In this document: piece after piece, positions 11,105 to 23,199 of the stretch
How positions within the stretch are numbered: the stretch's first letter is position 1
Layout of the letters: each line of letters starts with the position of its first letter
NCBI GenBank assembly: GCA_947652605.1
Contig: OX393576.1
Coordinates: 54,784,966 to 54,848,965, forward strand
DNA from: Elmis aenea
Lineage: Eukaryota; Arthropoda; Insecta; Coleoptera; Elmidae
Direction of reading: 5' to 3'
DNA length: 64,000 bases
Program-made: the position numbers and the translations under genes
The notes under the pieces: generated by a model
What the model was told of the DNA's origin: nothing
Databases searched by the model: none
What the model saw: only the letters and a program-made list of their open reading frames with translations

Positions 11105-12200
11105 GAGTAAGGTGGGGCACGTTGAAAGATGGGGCACAGTGAAACAAACTGAATTTCGCGCCTCTCAATATGCGTAACTAGTAGCATATAGCTATGCACA
11201 TCGCGTGGTGTTATTTTAAATTTTACCGTTGCTGTCGTGTTTTTGGTAGTTAAACGTTTAGTATTTTGGGCATATGAAATTTTTGGCAAATTTGAATAGG
11301 AGTTGTATTTACCATTCCGTGTGCAGTAATAATATTGGTTAAACGGCACACAATGCAGTTATATCCATGTATTATTACATTGTGTTGTTTCAACTTTCGT
11401 AAAACATATCAGTGGTCAAGTTTCAAAGTTAGTTTGTTCAGTTTGACGTGGTGGGGTACGTTGAAACAAAAATAATGGGGCAGGTTGACAAGGATTAACC
11501 TACCCCAATTCTATCAACTTAAACTTTTACCTATGTTAATTTAAAAACTTGGGTCTTATAAAATTAATTAAAAAAAAATATTGATACATCAAAATTTGGA
11601 ACAAAGTTACAAAAGCAACTCAAATTTAAAAAAATAAAATTTTAGAAAAATCTGTTTTAAATCAAAAATATTTCGAACAAATAAATTTAAGGCTTATTTA
11701 ATGGTCAGATACTTCGTCAGAGGGTGGATTTTTTTCTTTACATTCCATTCAGTCGGTAAAAATTTGCCAGGAAGATTGGGCGACGATTTAAAAGATATTT
11801 AAATGAATGACTTTGTTCTAGTAAAATTTTATGATAAAAAACCTTATTATACGGGGAAAAATATTAGAAAAATGGACTAAGAAGGGAACTTTGAAATTTC
11901 CTTTTGTAAAAAAAGGAAATAATTAGTGCGTTCTTTTTTCCTTTAATGGAAGATATCGCATCTGTTTTTGCAAAAGATATTTAATTACCTCCGCTCATAA
12001 GCTGCAAAGGAACGAAACAATTTTTTCTTTTAATTAAAAGTTCGATAATACATTTTTTTAAATTTTTTAAATTAAATTTTGTTCTAAAACAAAATGAAAA
12101 TATTTTTTTTTAAATATTTCTTAAAATAAAATAGTGTTTCATTGTACCCCTTGAGAAAGTGTGAGTGTTTCAACCAACTCCAGTCATGAGGCACTTTGAA
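11105..12200. mobile_element. Possible MITE-like segment rich in GGGGCACGTTGAAA-type motifs
   Basis: GGTGGGGCACGTTGAAAG (11111), ATGGGGCACAGTGAAACA (11130), GTGGGGTACGTTGAAACA (11451), GGGGCAGGTTGACA (11479, with the mirrored AACCTACCCC) and GTTTCATTGTACCCC (12136) lie in one stretch and look like ends or subterminal repeats of a DNA transposon. I could not close the element with a matching right end or target duplication. Confidence 0.35.
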
Positions 12201-13639
12201 ACATTTGCTTTTTGTTACAAAATAGCTGCTTACTTCTTAAATTTGGTTTTCTAACAAGAGTTAATTCTACTACTTATTAGGTACTTTAATAAGTGCCTTC
12301 TTTTATATGAATTTTTGTTTGTTTTAATAAAAACTAAAAAAGTTATGTCAAAAAATAATGCCAAGTATTTGCTTTTAAAATAACAAACCATTTGTTTTTT
12401 TATGTTAACAATAGAAACATAGAATATACAATTCGCAATTTGGAGGAATGTTAAAATGTATCAGTTATCTGTTAGCTATATGATAATTATATCACTTGGT
12501 CGCGTGTTAAACGCCAATTACCGTTGTCTATATGCATCATTAAACATTAAATAAGTGTACGTTTGTGTTCAAAATGGTTCGCAATTATCATATTTATGTA
12601 CCCGTTAAATTGAACATAAACTATCGGCTTAAAAAGGAACTGCATATAATTATTAATCGAAACTAATTCAAATCAATTATTTGCATAGGACATGTAGTAA
12701 TATTTAGGTGGTTTTTACACTTGTCCGAAAAATTAATTTACGAGCTTATGCAATAGTCGTCACCTCACTGTCACTTTTAGTTGCAAACATTTTTTTTTGT
12801 GCAGTCCAACAACATTTTCGTTTAAAATTCACTTCACCTGTTACGGAATTAATTGACGTGAAAATTAGTTTGCGCTGTGTTTAGTACACATACATACTCA
12901 CTATTTCACAGATTTATTTACAGGTTACTGCCGAGTGCTTATTGTGTTATTGAAGCAATCTGTAATTTTTATAATTGCTTTTAAATCAACAGTGCTCGTT
13001 GATAAATGATCTTACATCGGGTTACTGAGTAAAAATCGATTGTAGATGATTGACCCCAGTCAGTAAAATTGATTATTGTGTTAATGCAGTGTGTAACCAC
13101 TGTCGTATTTATAATTAAAAACAAAGATAAGTCACAAAGCGCAAAGGTAAATGTATGTAGTTCAAATAATTTATATTTTAATAATAAATCCGTGCTCATT
13201 TACAATTTGTGCCTGCGAACAATGAGTAAATGTTGTGTTAGCTTAGACTAAACTAAAACTGAACTTAACTTGCTGAGAATAGTCCATTGATATATCTTTT
13301 ACTTCTACGATTTTCTGCCTAATTGATTAATTACAATAAAGAACAATATTTATATTTGTGTATCAAAGTGTACAACTAATCAAACCTGGTAAACAAGTCC
13401 AATGGTTTAAAACGTTTAAGTCTTCTAATTTAATTGTTGTTGCTAAGAGTTGTGTGGCTAGGTTGTTTGTATGCACAATAAGTCTGACTTGGTACTTCAC
13501 ATAGTAGCTTTTAATATCTTCACGCACTGTTTTAATTTTAAGATCACTTTGAATTATGTGATTAGGCACATACCATGGTGCATGATCCACAATAGAAGCG
13601 CTTTGTTCTGGATTCGTTGGAGGTTGGAGGTTTCTATTA
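12201..13639. other. Nothing recognised
   Basis: AT-rich sequence with overlapping short ORFs on both strands at 12981-13665, none with a recognisable domain. Confidence 0.4.
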
Positions 13640-14463
13640 GGGGCGTTCTCACGATTCGATTTTAGTTGTTCAGCTTTAGTTGATCAAGTAAAATCGACTG
13701 GAATTTTTGTTCACACGTTTCAACGTAAATCGAATCAACAGTACAAATAAAAATGGCGTCAACAGCAGCTGTCCGTGCGGATATAGCAACAATTTATTAA
13801 TATCTTAACAAAGAACAATTTTAATGAAATGTAACAAAAAGCGAAGACAACGGCGTTTCTGGGTCAGAAAAAGGATTTTACGACGAAACAAATTAGGAGT
13901 TTCAAAATCTCCTAAAGAGAACTTGCTCTATATAGGACTCATTTGAGAATGTCCAAACAACCGTTTGAAGAACTTCTCTCTAAAATAGAATCAAAGATTT
14001 CTAAACAAAATACGGTTAAGCGAGAAGCATTCCCCGCAGCTTTGAAGTCGTCGTAGTAACGTCATGCATTTCCATTTCTTTTACAATATTTTTTTAATCA
14101 ATTTCACCAGCATATATTTTTTTAATAAGTTTCTTATTTATGATTCCATAGGCAGTCATCCCTTTGATACAATTATAGAAAATGAATCTTAACACTTTCT
14201 GACCACTTCATTTTAATTATTAACCAGTGCACCATACAACAAACGAGTATATTTTGAATCATTCAAGTCGACTAGCTATAGTTCACACGGTTCAACTTGA
14301 CGGAAGAACAGCGATGACTCGCAACTTGAACGGTTCAGAATTTTTGTTAATCAACTAAAGTTGATCGACAAAAATTGAAATATAGGTTCTCACGGTAATT
14401 TTTATTCGATTTTACTTGATCAACCAAAGTTGAACAACTAAAATCGAATCGTGAGAACGCCCC
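13640..14463. mobile_element. PIF/Harbinger-type element, internally deleted
   Basis: Long terminal inverted repeats, over 50 bp, begin GGGGCGTTCTCACGATTCGA and are mirrored by TCGAATCGTGAGAACGCCCC at 14444-14463. The left flank ends TTA and the right begins TTT, so a TTA target duplication is plausible but not exact. Inside, the transposase N-terminal part survives (13824-14046), while the catalytic region is gone. Confidence 0.75.
13824..14046 (+). pseudogene. PIF/Harbinger transposase, N-terminal relic
   Basis: From ATG at 13824 the frame reads a basic start, then 'RRFWVRKRILRRNKLGVSK', the well-known W-V-R-(x)-I/L-x-x-R-x-x-x-G opening of Harbinger-type nucleases. After about 40 codons a frameshift moves the reading to 'RMSKQPFEELLSKIESKISK' followed by 'NTVKREAFPAALK', which continues the same family. 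The DDE catalytic core that should follow is missing; the sequence passes straight to the right part of the element. The copy is therefore a frameshifted N-terminal remnant of about 75 codons out of an expected 350-400. Confidence 0.7.
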
Positions 14464-14754
14464 TTTTAGTGATGCTGGCAGTACCCCAGAATTGGATGTC
14501 GTGTGTCCATATAGGTTTTAATATGGTTTTGTAAAGCAGGAGCTTGTTTTAAATTTAGGTAAAATTACAATAAAAAACAAGTGTCTAAAAAATAAAACTA
14601 AAAGATAGGCTAAAACGATGTAAGTTACAAAAAAATAGTCATCCTTTATTATGTTTTTGCTAGTCATTTTGGACCAAAATAGATAAAAACACAACGCTAC
14701 AGTTAATGTCGGTTTTTTTTTTACCTAACTAGTTGTATATTTGTGTCAATGATT
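14464..14754. other. Nothing recognised
   Basis: AT-rich spacer. Confidence 0.35.
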
Positions 14755-15075
14755 TTCTACGTCCAGATATGGGATAACCCAGTCTGGCTTAACATCAGAG
14801 TTTTCTTTTAAATCATTTACAAATTTACAAAAACAGAAAAGTCTTGATCATCTTCGACATCGTATTCATCGTCGGAACTAAATTCATCTTTAATCAAAAC
14901 GATTTCTTGACGTACTTTATTAGTGAGTGTTTCATTTTTTTAATATTTTTTTTCAAAATAACCTCAAAAAATATCATGTAATTCGGTTTAGCCAAACTTC
15001 AATTGTCTTTTTTTTAAAGAACGCTCAGTGAAATGATGGACAATTTTCCAGGCTCACTTATTATCATGATTAACA
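14755..15075 (-). pseudogene. Unassigned coding relic with acidic C-terminal part
   Basis: On the minus strand one frame reads 'TNKVRQEIVLIKDEFSSDDE', then 'YDVEDDQDFSVFVN', and after a short slip 'DLKENSDVKPDWVIPYLDVE' followed by 'NH' and a stop (about 14756). The third-position variation and mixed composition look coding, unlike the surrounding DNA. Further upstream, broken phrases such as 'HHFTERSLKKRQ' occur. The acidic, serine-aspartate-rich tail is reminiscent of transposon-encoded proteins, but I do not recognise the family. At least one frameshift and several stops are present. Confidence 0.4.
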
Positions 15076-15700
15076 ATCTTGATTAAAATAAAATAGCTGC
15101 TATTTGGCGAGACGAGAATCTTTTAACTGGTTTACCATTCCCATGAAAAATCATTAAAAAAATTAAGATATTTTTAATAAACTTTTTTATTTTGATACGT
15201 TGAACTGATTTTTTTAGGTATCTTAAGAACCGATTCGTGTCAATAACTTGAGCATCTAGCTAATCTCTGTCTGTAACGTCACTGACTTGTCAGAATAGTT
15301 TTAACTGTTATAGCTTGCGTACCTCTTGCTGTATGAATGAAAATATATACTTAGCAGATATATATTCTTGTCGACTTGGTAATAAATATTTGTGCTTGGA
15401 TTATGAATTTATGGTCTGCAAAACCTACTTCGATGGTAAAATGGATGGCTATGAAGCTGATGAGTATGAATGTAAATAACTACCAATATTTTGTGGGCAA
15501 ATTTTTGTTGTTTATTGCTAATAAAACAATTCCTAGTTGACTGATTTTGTTAAAATGTTTGATGTTTTGTAAGAGTTTTGGAAGAGTATTAAAATATATC
15601 TCTGTACAAACATCCAAAAAAAAATTCATTTAAATTGTGAGGTAGTACGTTTTTTTTTTGTAAATATATAAATTCAAATTGTAACACGGTATAATACGTA
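15076..15700. other. Nothing recognised
   Basis: AT-rich; a chance TGAGGTAGTA at 15639-15650 is discussed among rejected items. Confidence 0.35.
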
Positions 15701-15769
15701 GTAATGTATTTTTCTGCATCCGACCAGAGAATCAGTTGTTACCGATCAATTTTTAGGTTGAAAAATACG

Positions 15770-16125
15770 CCTTTACTGGCCTAGGCCAGAAAGTAACTGG
15801 TTGCCATGGTAATGAGGTGTCATTACCGGCCTACGCCGGAAAGTAGCTGGTTGCCATGTCATGATTGTTTTGTTGATTTGCTCTATTAAACAAGCGTCCT
15901 TATACCACCAAGCAAGTTTGCACCTGTAGTTTGTTAAATTATTGTTTGATTATGGATGGTTGACGATAGTGATTTTGGTGTTAGTGGCGGACGCAGAAAA
16001 AAATATTGTACGTAACATACCCGTAAAGTGCCTTTACTGGACTCGTATGCTTTCAGGATTTGCCAAGGCTCGTCCCAAAACTGTCTACTCGTCCAGTAAA
16101 GTACCACTTTTCGGCCTTGTTAGGT
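15770..16125. repeat. 60-bp tandem duplication and inverted TTTACTGG motifs
   Basis: TACTGGCCTAGGCCAGAAAG (15774) recurs as TACCGGCCTACGCCGGAAAG at 15834, period 60, each followed by TAACTGGTTGCCATG or TAGCTGGTTGCCATG. Downstream CTTTACTGGACTCGTA (16031) is mirrored by TACTCGTCCAGTAAAG (16086-16101). The whole resembles the palindrome-centred repeats near 23200-23500. Confidence 0.6.
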
Positions 16126-16775
16126 AAATAACTATACCAGACACATTGCTCCCAAACTCATACATTTTACTATTGCGCATAATTAAATGTTAGGCTTTTT
16201 TCAAGACAAAACTTTTAAAAACCAACAAATATTGTAGTTTACCGTGAAGATCTAAATAAGTAATTTGTATGTTCTAATGCTTGAACCTAGAATTTTTATT
16301 AATAGCTTATTAATAGCTAATTATTGCTTTAAAACAATTTATTAAGTACACAACCTGATACTAGATTATGTATATTGCAAACGTGTACTGTATTTCAGGA
16401 TTGGTTGTTCTATTACAGCGTTCTTTAAATATATGTGTGAAAGGAGGTTTTAAGACACAACTAATTTTACAAACATAGTTCGAGCATTGCTAAATGTCTG
16501 GCAAACCATTATCTAGATATCGAAAAAAAATTATGCAATACTATTAGAACTAAATATATGCGAACTTCATTTGCAAATTAATGGTCAGTGATTGGACTCG
16601 CGTGTCGCCCACAAAAAAAAAGCGCTTAACAAACCTTTGAACAACTTAAAATATTAATTTTGCTCCTTTGAATGTGCGACTAAATGATGCAACAAATAAA
16701 TTTGGCGTTATTTATATCGTTATGCAATTGTTCGTTGAAGACTGTTATTAGTACTCAACAATGGGATTTTTTGCA
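16126..16775. other. Nothing recognised
   Basis: AT-rich unique-looking DNA. Confidence 0.35.
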
Positions 16776-16779
16776 GTGG

Positions 16780-16965
16780 TATGGTCCGGGTTCGCGGACA
16801 ATACACTGTGCTAGTGGGACAATGCACTTTAATAAGTGTATCATGCCAATAAAACACACACGGGCCGCAGGTCGCGCCCAGCCCAGAGCCGCGTTACGAT
16901 TACGTAACTGTAGCCCTCGGAGGCGCGGCCTCTAGACCTAAAAATCGCTTCAGGCCACGGCGATA
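16780..16965. other. GC- and CpG-rich island, unassigned
   Basis: This is a sharp rise in G+C in an AT-rich background, with several CpG (CGGGCCGCAGGTCGCGCCC, CGGAGGCGCGGCC). It lacks terminal repeats. It could be a promoter, an untranslated exon or a TE fragment; nothing in the sequence decides between these. Confidence 0.3.
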
Positions 16966-17632
16966 TTTCACAGTATTACTCATTTAAACCAAGTCTATTT
17001 TCAGCATTATCGGACAAGATCTCCACAATGATAGTTTAATATTAACACGAATCGGCATGGCAAATACACTTGTTTGCAAATATTGCGTTATTGTGCAAGT
17101 TCTTTTGTTTTTATCTAGCGTTAACCACATTTCTGAAATAAAGTTACGACAAATATGAGTCAAATGAATTAAAATGCGTAAGATTATTGCACAGCAGACG
17201 CACCTTGATGGAGTAAAACAAAGTAGCTGCTTAGTCCATGAAGTCTAAGAAAAATTTGTCACTGCTTTCTTTTAGGACGTAATCTTTGAACGTCCCATTG
17301 TTAAACCAAATGTATCTTGATCTTACATAATTTATTAGTATATGCATGGTCGGTCTATGCAGGTGCTTTCAACGACCACATAGGGCACCGTTGTTGCAGG
17401 AACGCATTTTTCTACACACCGAAAAGAAAAAATTATAGATTAATAAAGTTTCTGCACGTAGGAGTCATTTAGTTTGTTTAAGTTCATATAAGTTAAAATT
17501 TTTATTACCAAATTAAAAGAATAAAAGTAAACGTAATAATTGTTTTATAAAATTAAGCCAAATACTCTATTAAAAACACTAAAATGTTGTAAAACAAAAC
17601 GTGAATGTTGCCTGATAAAATTGGTCCATTAT
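16966..17632. other. Nothing recognised
   Basis: AT-rich. Confidence 0.35.
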
Positions 17633-17633
17633 A

Positions 17634-18483
17634 CAGCGTGTCACACAAAAAACGCCGCAAGCTGTAACTCCGTTATTTGTGGTCCGATTTTGGTGAACAA
17701 ATAAATGAAGCGGCTCCTCAAATACTATAAACTGATCGGATTTCAATTTTTTTCAAGTTGAACTTAAATGTCAAACGATAGTCAATTTTTTTTTTCAAAT
17801 CTATTATTTTTTTTACTAAATCTGGTAGACATTTTTTTTCTGAATTCAATGATGTAATCATAAGTTAATTTTAGTGCAAAACTAATAAGAAATAAAAATT
17901 AAAAGTTTAACTAAAATAAGTTAGGTTTCACAAAATTTTCAAGCGTGCCGTGGAAAACAAAAAAATCTTAATCAACAAATGTCATTTAAATACCACACTG
18001 ACGTTTAAATGATATTTATTTTTCCATGACAACCAATCAACAAACTAAAAGTGTTGACAGTCTATTACATTAATAAATTCGTAAAAAAAATAACGAAAAA
18101 ACGCGTTATGCTGCGTTCTGATTTTAGCAAATAATTTGCTCTTAACATAAAATTCGCCGACTAACTACATGATAATTCAGAATGGTTTCTATAAGAAATA
18201 AAAAAGTTTACAATCCAACTTTAAAGGCTTTTTCAATTTGACAGTGCCATATAGTTAAAGCGTAGCCTTTACGTAAACTATGAACGCCAAATTATAAATT
18301 GTTCATGTTGATATAAAACTATAAATGAAACTGAAGTTTTTCAGGATATTTCAGTAATTCATTGCGCTATTTTGTTGAAGATTTTAACTTCTCATAAAAC
18401 ACGCTTCTGTGTTACTTTAACCATTCATCAATATCCAACAGTATCCGAAAACCCTTAGGTTCTTCATGATAAATCACACCCTG
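17634..18483. mobile_element. TA-flanked element, CAGCGTGTCACAC end
   Basis: The left end is TA-CAGCGTGTCACAC (TA at 17632) and the right end AATCACACCCTG-TA (TA at 18484). The ends are mirror-related and match the general C-A-G-G-G-T-G terminus of the fold-back group. The arms show no long fold-back symmetry. A GTAACTCCGTTATTTGTGGT block just inside the left end resembles the 'act on every family' subterminal sequences of this group. No coding sequence recognised. Confidence 0.6.
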
Positions 18484-19484
18484 TATATTGTCTGGCTATT
18501 TTATTCAAAGCTAACACCACTTCAAGGTAATTTTTTATTGCAGTATTTTATTTACACCCGCTATTAAACTGTATGGGTGCGCCAATAGTGCGATAAAGTC
18601 CATTATTGCCCTTAATGTCAACTTATTAAAAAAAAGTTTTTAATGAAACTTATAGTATTTCTAGACGTGCATGTTTTAAAATTAGTTTCAAGTATACACT
18701 TTCATGAAAGTGGGGCGTTACTAAAGGATTTTTTTTTAAATTGAACACCCAGTATATTTTTGCATAATCGAATTCAGCAAGAAAATCTCCATATGACAGT
18801 ATTTTGATTTTTTAATTTTTTTGCGACGTTGCCAATTTATCTCAAAAATCTTTGAATTTCCAGAAAAACAGGGTACAATACTTGTCAAGAGCACAACGTT
18901 ATGAATAATAATTGGCAAATAATATTTTGTACATACAAAGTCAAAAGGTGTAGTCATAGTCTAAATACATCAAAATTAATTTATATTATACAGGGTGTTT
19001 CTTATTGATGTGCCAACTTCCCAATTTTCAAACATCAATAACTTTATTTTTTCAAATGGAACACCCTGTATATTATTACGTCATTTTGTTGCATTTTTGT
19101 TTTTGTTCAAGTTTTCTTAATACTTACCTATACCTAAAATGAATATTTTCTGAGATATTTACATTTTACTTATTCTTATAAGCGTTGTGTAGGAATTTCC
19201 TAGTTTTGTCGGAGTAGGCCCCGACTTTTACAATAGAAACAATAATTTCTGTAGTAACAAAAATGTCAGAGTTAATTGCTGTCAGTTGTTAAAACATAAA
19301 TAAATGAGTATAACATATTCAATATGAATTTTCCAAAAGAAGAATTGATTGATATGGTCTATGTTCAGGGTGGCATATTTTCGATGCCCATACAGGGGGG
19401 TATCTCGGTTATTATCAGAGATAGAAAGAAACCAAGTACGTAGTCTGCATTTATTTTTTCGAGATGAATTCATTGTCATAAACA

Positions 19485-19970
19485 GATTTTTGATATCTTT
19501 TTTAATTTTCGAAATATAGCCAAAAACCGATTTTTGTCAATTTTCAAAAATGTTAAATATCTCGCTTAAACAAAAAGATAAAGAAAAACTTTAGAGATTT
19601 TTGCATAATCGAATTCAATTTTTTTGCTCATATAAATATCCATACATTACACCTAACTTTGTTATTTTCAATAGCCACCATGGTAGGCTTTGATATACAT
19701 CAAAAGCTTACTTTTTGCGCTTTTTAAAAATACATGATTTGCATATGGTTGCTATTTAAAATAAGACAGTTCAGTTAGGTGTAATACATCAATATTTATA
19801 TGAGTAAAAAAATTGAATATCGCTATCTTTTTAAGGACAAAAAACTATGCAAACATCTCTAAAGTTTTTCTTTATCTTTTTGTTTAAGCGAGATATTTAA
19901 CATTTTTGAAAATTGACAAAAATCGGTTTTTGGCTATATTTCGAAAATTAAAAAAGATCAAAAATCTGTT
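19485..19970. repeat. Inner fold-back within the large element
   Basis: CAGATTTTTGATATC..., AGCCAAAAACCGATTTTTGT and AAACAAAAAGATAAAGAAAA on the left side are mirrored by CTTTATCTTTTTGTTTAAGC and ACAAAAATCGGTTTTTGGCT on the right, arms of about 180 bp around a centre near 19730. Confidence 0.75.
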
Positions 19971-19975
19971 TTTTC

Positions 19976-20520
19976 ACTACTAGTAATATAGCGTAGCATT
20001 ATGACGTATATTAGAATGCCGTGAAATTCAATTTCTCTACCTATGCATGGTTACAGGTAAACAATTTTTCATTATTAACCACTGGTGAATAATGAACAAA
20101 TTTATATTTTTTGATAATGCTGTTGTAGTTTTAAAGAAAAAAAAATTATAGGACGATTTAGTATGATAAAGAAATTCTCTTTATTGGTATTTTAGCATTT
20201 AAAACGTTGTTTAAATAAATTAATTTAATTTTAAAAACTTTGGTGTATTTAAATAACACGACTTTCGCGCCGAAATAAATGACGGTTGTCAATATCCACA
20301 CCGTCGATTGACACAACGTAAAAAAGAAAAGTTTTAATAATGTCAGTATTTTAGATGAAACCATCGCTTAAAAACAATGTTTTTTAATAACAATAGTGAT
20401 TTAGCAAGATGAGTAACACGCAGATTCAATATTTCTATAGAATAGATAGGTACTTAACTTTTTATATTTTAGGTTAGAAAGTGCGTACCTAACATAAATG
20501 GGTTTGTCTTACTAGTAGTG
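19976..20520. mobile_element. Insert with CACTACTAGTAA inverted ends
   Basis: CACTACTAGTAA at the left is exactly mirrored by TTACTAGTAGTG at the right; the symmetry continues outward through TTTTTT/AAAAAA, so the true limits may be a few bases larger. No coding content or target duplication established. Confidence 0.45.
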
Positions 20521-20524
20521 AAAA

Positions 20525-20665
20525 AAATAGTATATACACCACGGTAGAGAAGTCTTATAGCCTTCGGGCCCTTAGATCCCTCGGCGCTTCGCGCCTCGTG
20601 ATTTAATCTGAGCCCTCAGGCTATAATAGTTGACTTCTCTACCTTGGTATATAATATACTATTAC
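20525..20665. repeat. GC-rich palindromic core with GGTAGAGAAGTC arms
   Basis: AATAGTATATACACCACGGT then AGAGAAGTC is mirrored by GACTTCTCTACC then TTGGTATATAATATACTATT. Inside are TATAGCC/GGCTATA arms around CCTCGGCGCTTCGCGCCTCG. It is a sharply GC-rich island in AT-rich surroundings and resembles 9170-9305 and 23395-23500 in layout. Confidence 0.6.
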
Positions 20666-21572
20666 GGCAATGAATTCATCTCGAAAAAATAAATGCAGAC
20701 TACTTACTTGGTATTTTTCTATCTCTGATAATAACCGAGATACCCCCCTGTATGGGCATCGAAAATACGCCACCCTGAACATAGACCGTATCAATCAATT
20801 CTTCTTTTGGAAAATTCATATTGAATATGTTATACTCATTTATTTATGTTTTAACAACTGACAGCAATTAACTCTGACATTTGTTACTTCAGAAATTATT
20901 GTTTCTATTGTCAAAGTCGGGGCCTACTCCGACAAAACTAGGAAATTCCTATACAACGCTTATAAGAATAAGTAAAATGTAAATATCTCAGAAAATATTC
21001 ATTTTAGGTATAGGTAAGTATTAAGAAAATTTGAACAAAAACAAAAATGCAACAAAATGACGTAATAATATACAGGGTGTTCCATTTGAAAAAATAAAGT
21101 TATTGATGTTTGAAAATTGGGAAGTTGGCACATCAATAAGAAACACCCTGTATAATATAAATTAATTTTGATGTATTTAGACTATGACTACACCTTTTGA
21201 CTTTGTATGTGCAAAATATCATTTGCCAATTATTATTCATAACGTTGTGCTCTTGACAAGTATTGTACCCTGTTTTTCTGGAAATTCAAAGATTTTTTGA
21301 GATAAATTGGCAACGTCGCAAAAAAATTAAAAAATCAAAATACTGTCATATGGAGATTTTCTTGCTGAATTCGATTATGCAAAAATATACTGGGTGTTCA
21401 ATTTAAAAAAATACCTTTAGTGACGCCCCACTTTCATGAAACACCCTGTATACTTGAAACTAATTTTAAAACATGCACGTCTAGAAATACTATAAGTTTC
21501 ATTAAAAACTTTTTTTTAATAAGTTGACATTAAGGGCAATAATGGACTTTATCGCACTATTGGCGCACCCTG

Positions 21573-23190
21573 TATGTATGTATAAACGATTTTAGTTTTA
21601 GATGTTTAAACAAAACTAACTATAAAATGCTTCAAATTTACACACATCTGTTGTCAATAAGTATTGCGTAGAAACAAAAAAAAACGTAAATTATGTTCTC
21701 TTTCAGCGTTGTATTACATGAGAGGCATATGAATGAAAAATTATTCTTATTATATTATTATAAAGTTATTTGGCCGCCTCCGTATGCCCATATTTTACAG
21801 CCGTTCGATGATCTAACTCCGCAAATTTTTATTGCCAAATTGACCATGTTTTGTTGCAATCACAAACATACAACTGCAATAAAAAAAATAAACCAGTTTT
21901 CCACACCCATTACATTGGAATCGTTTGGGTATTATTTAATTACAATTTGTCCGAAGCACATTGGTCACATTATAAACAATTTTATATGCCTCAGTATTTT
22001 TTATGGTATCTATATATTTATTACTGCTGTACTCGAGTTCAATGAAAAAAATTCACTCTTTGAAAGTTTTTTTCGTTTTTAATCAGTTTAGAAGCTTTTT
22101 TTATTAAACCTAAAAAGGAATAGCAGAAATAAAAAGCTGTTTTTGCTCTATTTTATTTAATACTTATTGCTTTTAATACCAAAGAGTAAGGCGTCACGGA
22201 TGTAGGCATAATTTGTGATTCTGAACAACATTGTTTAAAAAAGTTATCGTATCTCCTAAAAAAAAAACTGCATTACGAACAACTGTTTTTGTGTCGACTA
22301 TCGAATTCTAGTTGATTTAAAAAAAAACAAAATGTACAAATAATATTCTAAATTTCAAACAGAAACGGCCTCCAAAAATGTTTATTTTAAACTCAAATTT
22401 TTTCAATGCGTCTCTTTTAAGCATTCTGGTGCAGACTTAACATTTTATTTGGTGAAAAAAGTTGAGTTTTTCTTTTCAACTTTTAAAACATTATTTTACG
22501 TTAAACAAAAGGTAAAATATATTCAGATACTAGTCAAAAATATAGAAAGTTTTGCGAAACCTTGAATTTCTATGGATCTCCGATTGGGAAACTGTGGTCT
22601 ACTAGATCAACTATAATTGAAAAAGTTACAAAGCTGTCTACGTTTATAATTTATTAATAGATTGATATTTAATAATATAAAAACCGTGTCCTAAATACAA
22701 TATATTTTTTTTGTTCTCAATAAAACGGATCTCTAAGTATGTAGAACCTAAAAAATGAAAACAATGTAAAATGAAATGATTGCCATTCACTTCGACTGTA
22801 AATGGCCTAATGGTGATCATTAACTGGTTGACATATAAGACTGTAAATGTACCTACAAGATGACAAACGTATGTCATCGAAGCAAGCAAAGCATTACAGA
22901 AGTCGAACAGCAGTACTTAATAGAAAAAATACGCATTTATTAAAACTAGGTCGGCATTATTTTGTTCTTTAGATACTCATCGAAACTTTGTAGGAAATAT
23001 TTTTAATCAATTCCATACAAAATAAAACGATCAAAAACGCTTACGAAATAGGCCCTAAACTGGAAACGAGAATAAAGATTTACGAAATTTTATTTCAAAG
23101 GCATTTTAAAACCAGGTTTTTAACGATTATAAGTGCAAAATACTTTTTTTTCTGCAATCGTCACTAAACTAGCTCAATAAGTACCCAAAA
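21573..23190. other. Mostly unassigned; one weak transposase-like phrase
   Basis: The frame open from 21693 to 22082 contains 'WPPPYAHILQPFDDL' (about 21769-21813), which recalls the 'PP..H.LQP.D' block of pogo/Tigger-type transposases. The rest of the frame does not match, so I do not call a gene. Confidence 0.2.
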
Positions 23191-23199
23191 GCGGCTGTA

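Larger units (their letters stand above)
18573..21572. mobile_element. Large fold-back element, about 3 kb, with ~900-bp arms
   Basis: The left arm (about 18573-19477) is the near-perfect reverse complement of the right arm (about 20668-21572). Both carry GGGTGCGCCAATAGTGCGAT at the outer edge and GAGATGAATTCATTG at the inner edge. Each arm contains a smaller TA-CAGGGTGTTTC...GGAACACCCTG-TA insert (18990-19072 on the left, mirrored at about 21073-21155), and an ORF start 'MNFPKEELIDMVYV' (ATG at 19324) like that of DUF4817 proteins. The centre holds two more inverted structures (19485-19970 and 19976-20520) and a GC-rich palindrome (20540-20640). Confidence 0.8.

Noticed and set aside
15636..15652. 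TGAGGTAGTA, the start of let-7-type microRNAs
   Set aside because: Only ten to twelve bases agree, the rest becomes a T run, and no hairpin partner is present.
19282..20861. Two nearly identical ORFs on opposite strands (19282-19479 minus and 20670-20861 plus)
   Set aside because: They are mirror copies created by the arms of the fold-back element; composition is not that of a conserved protein.
21693..22082. 129-codon open frame with a pogo-like 'HILQPFD' phrase
   Set aside because: Only one short phrase matches; an overlapping frame is open too, and no transposon ends surround it.
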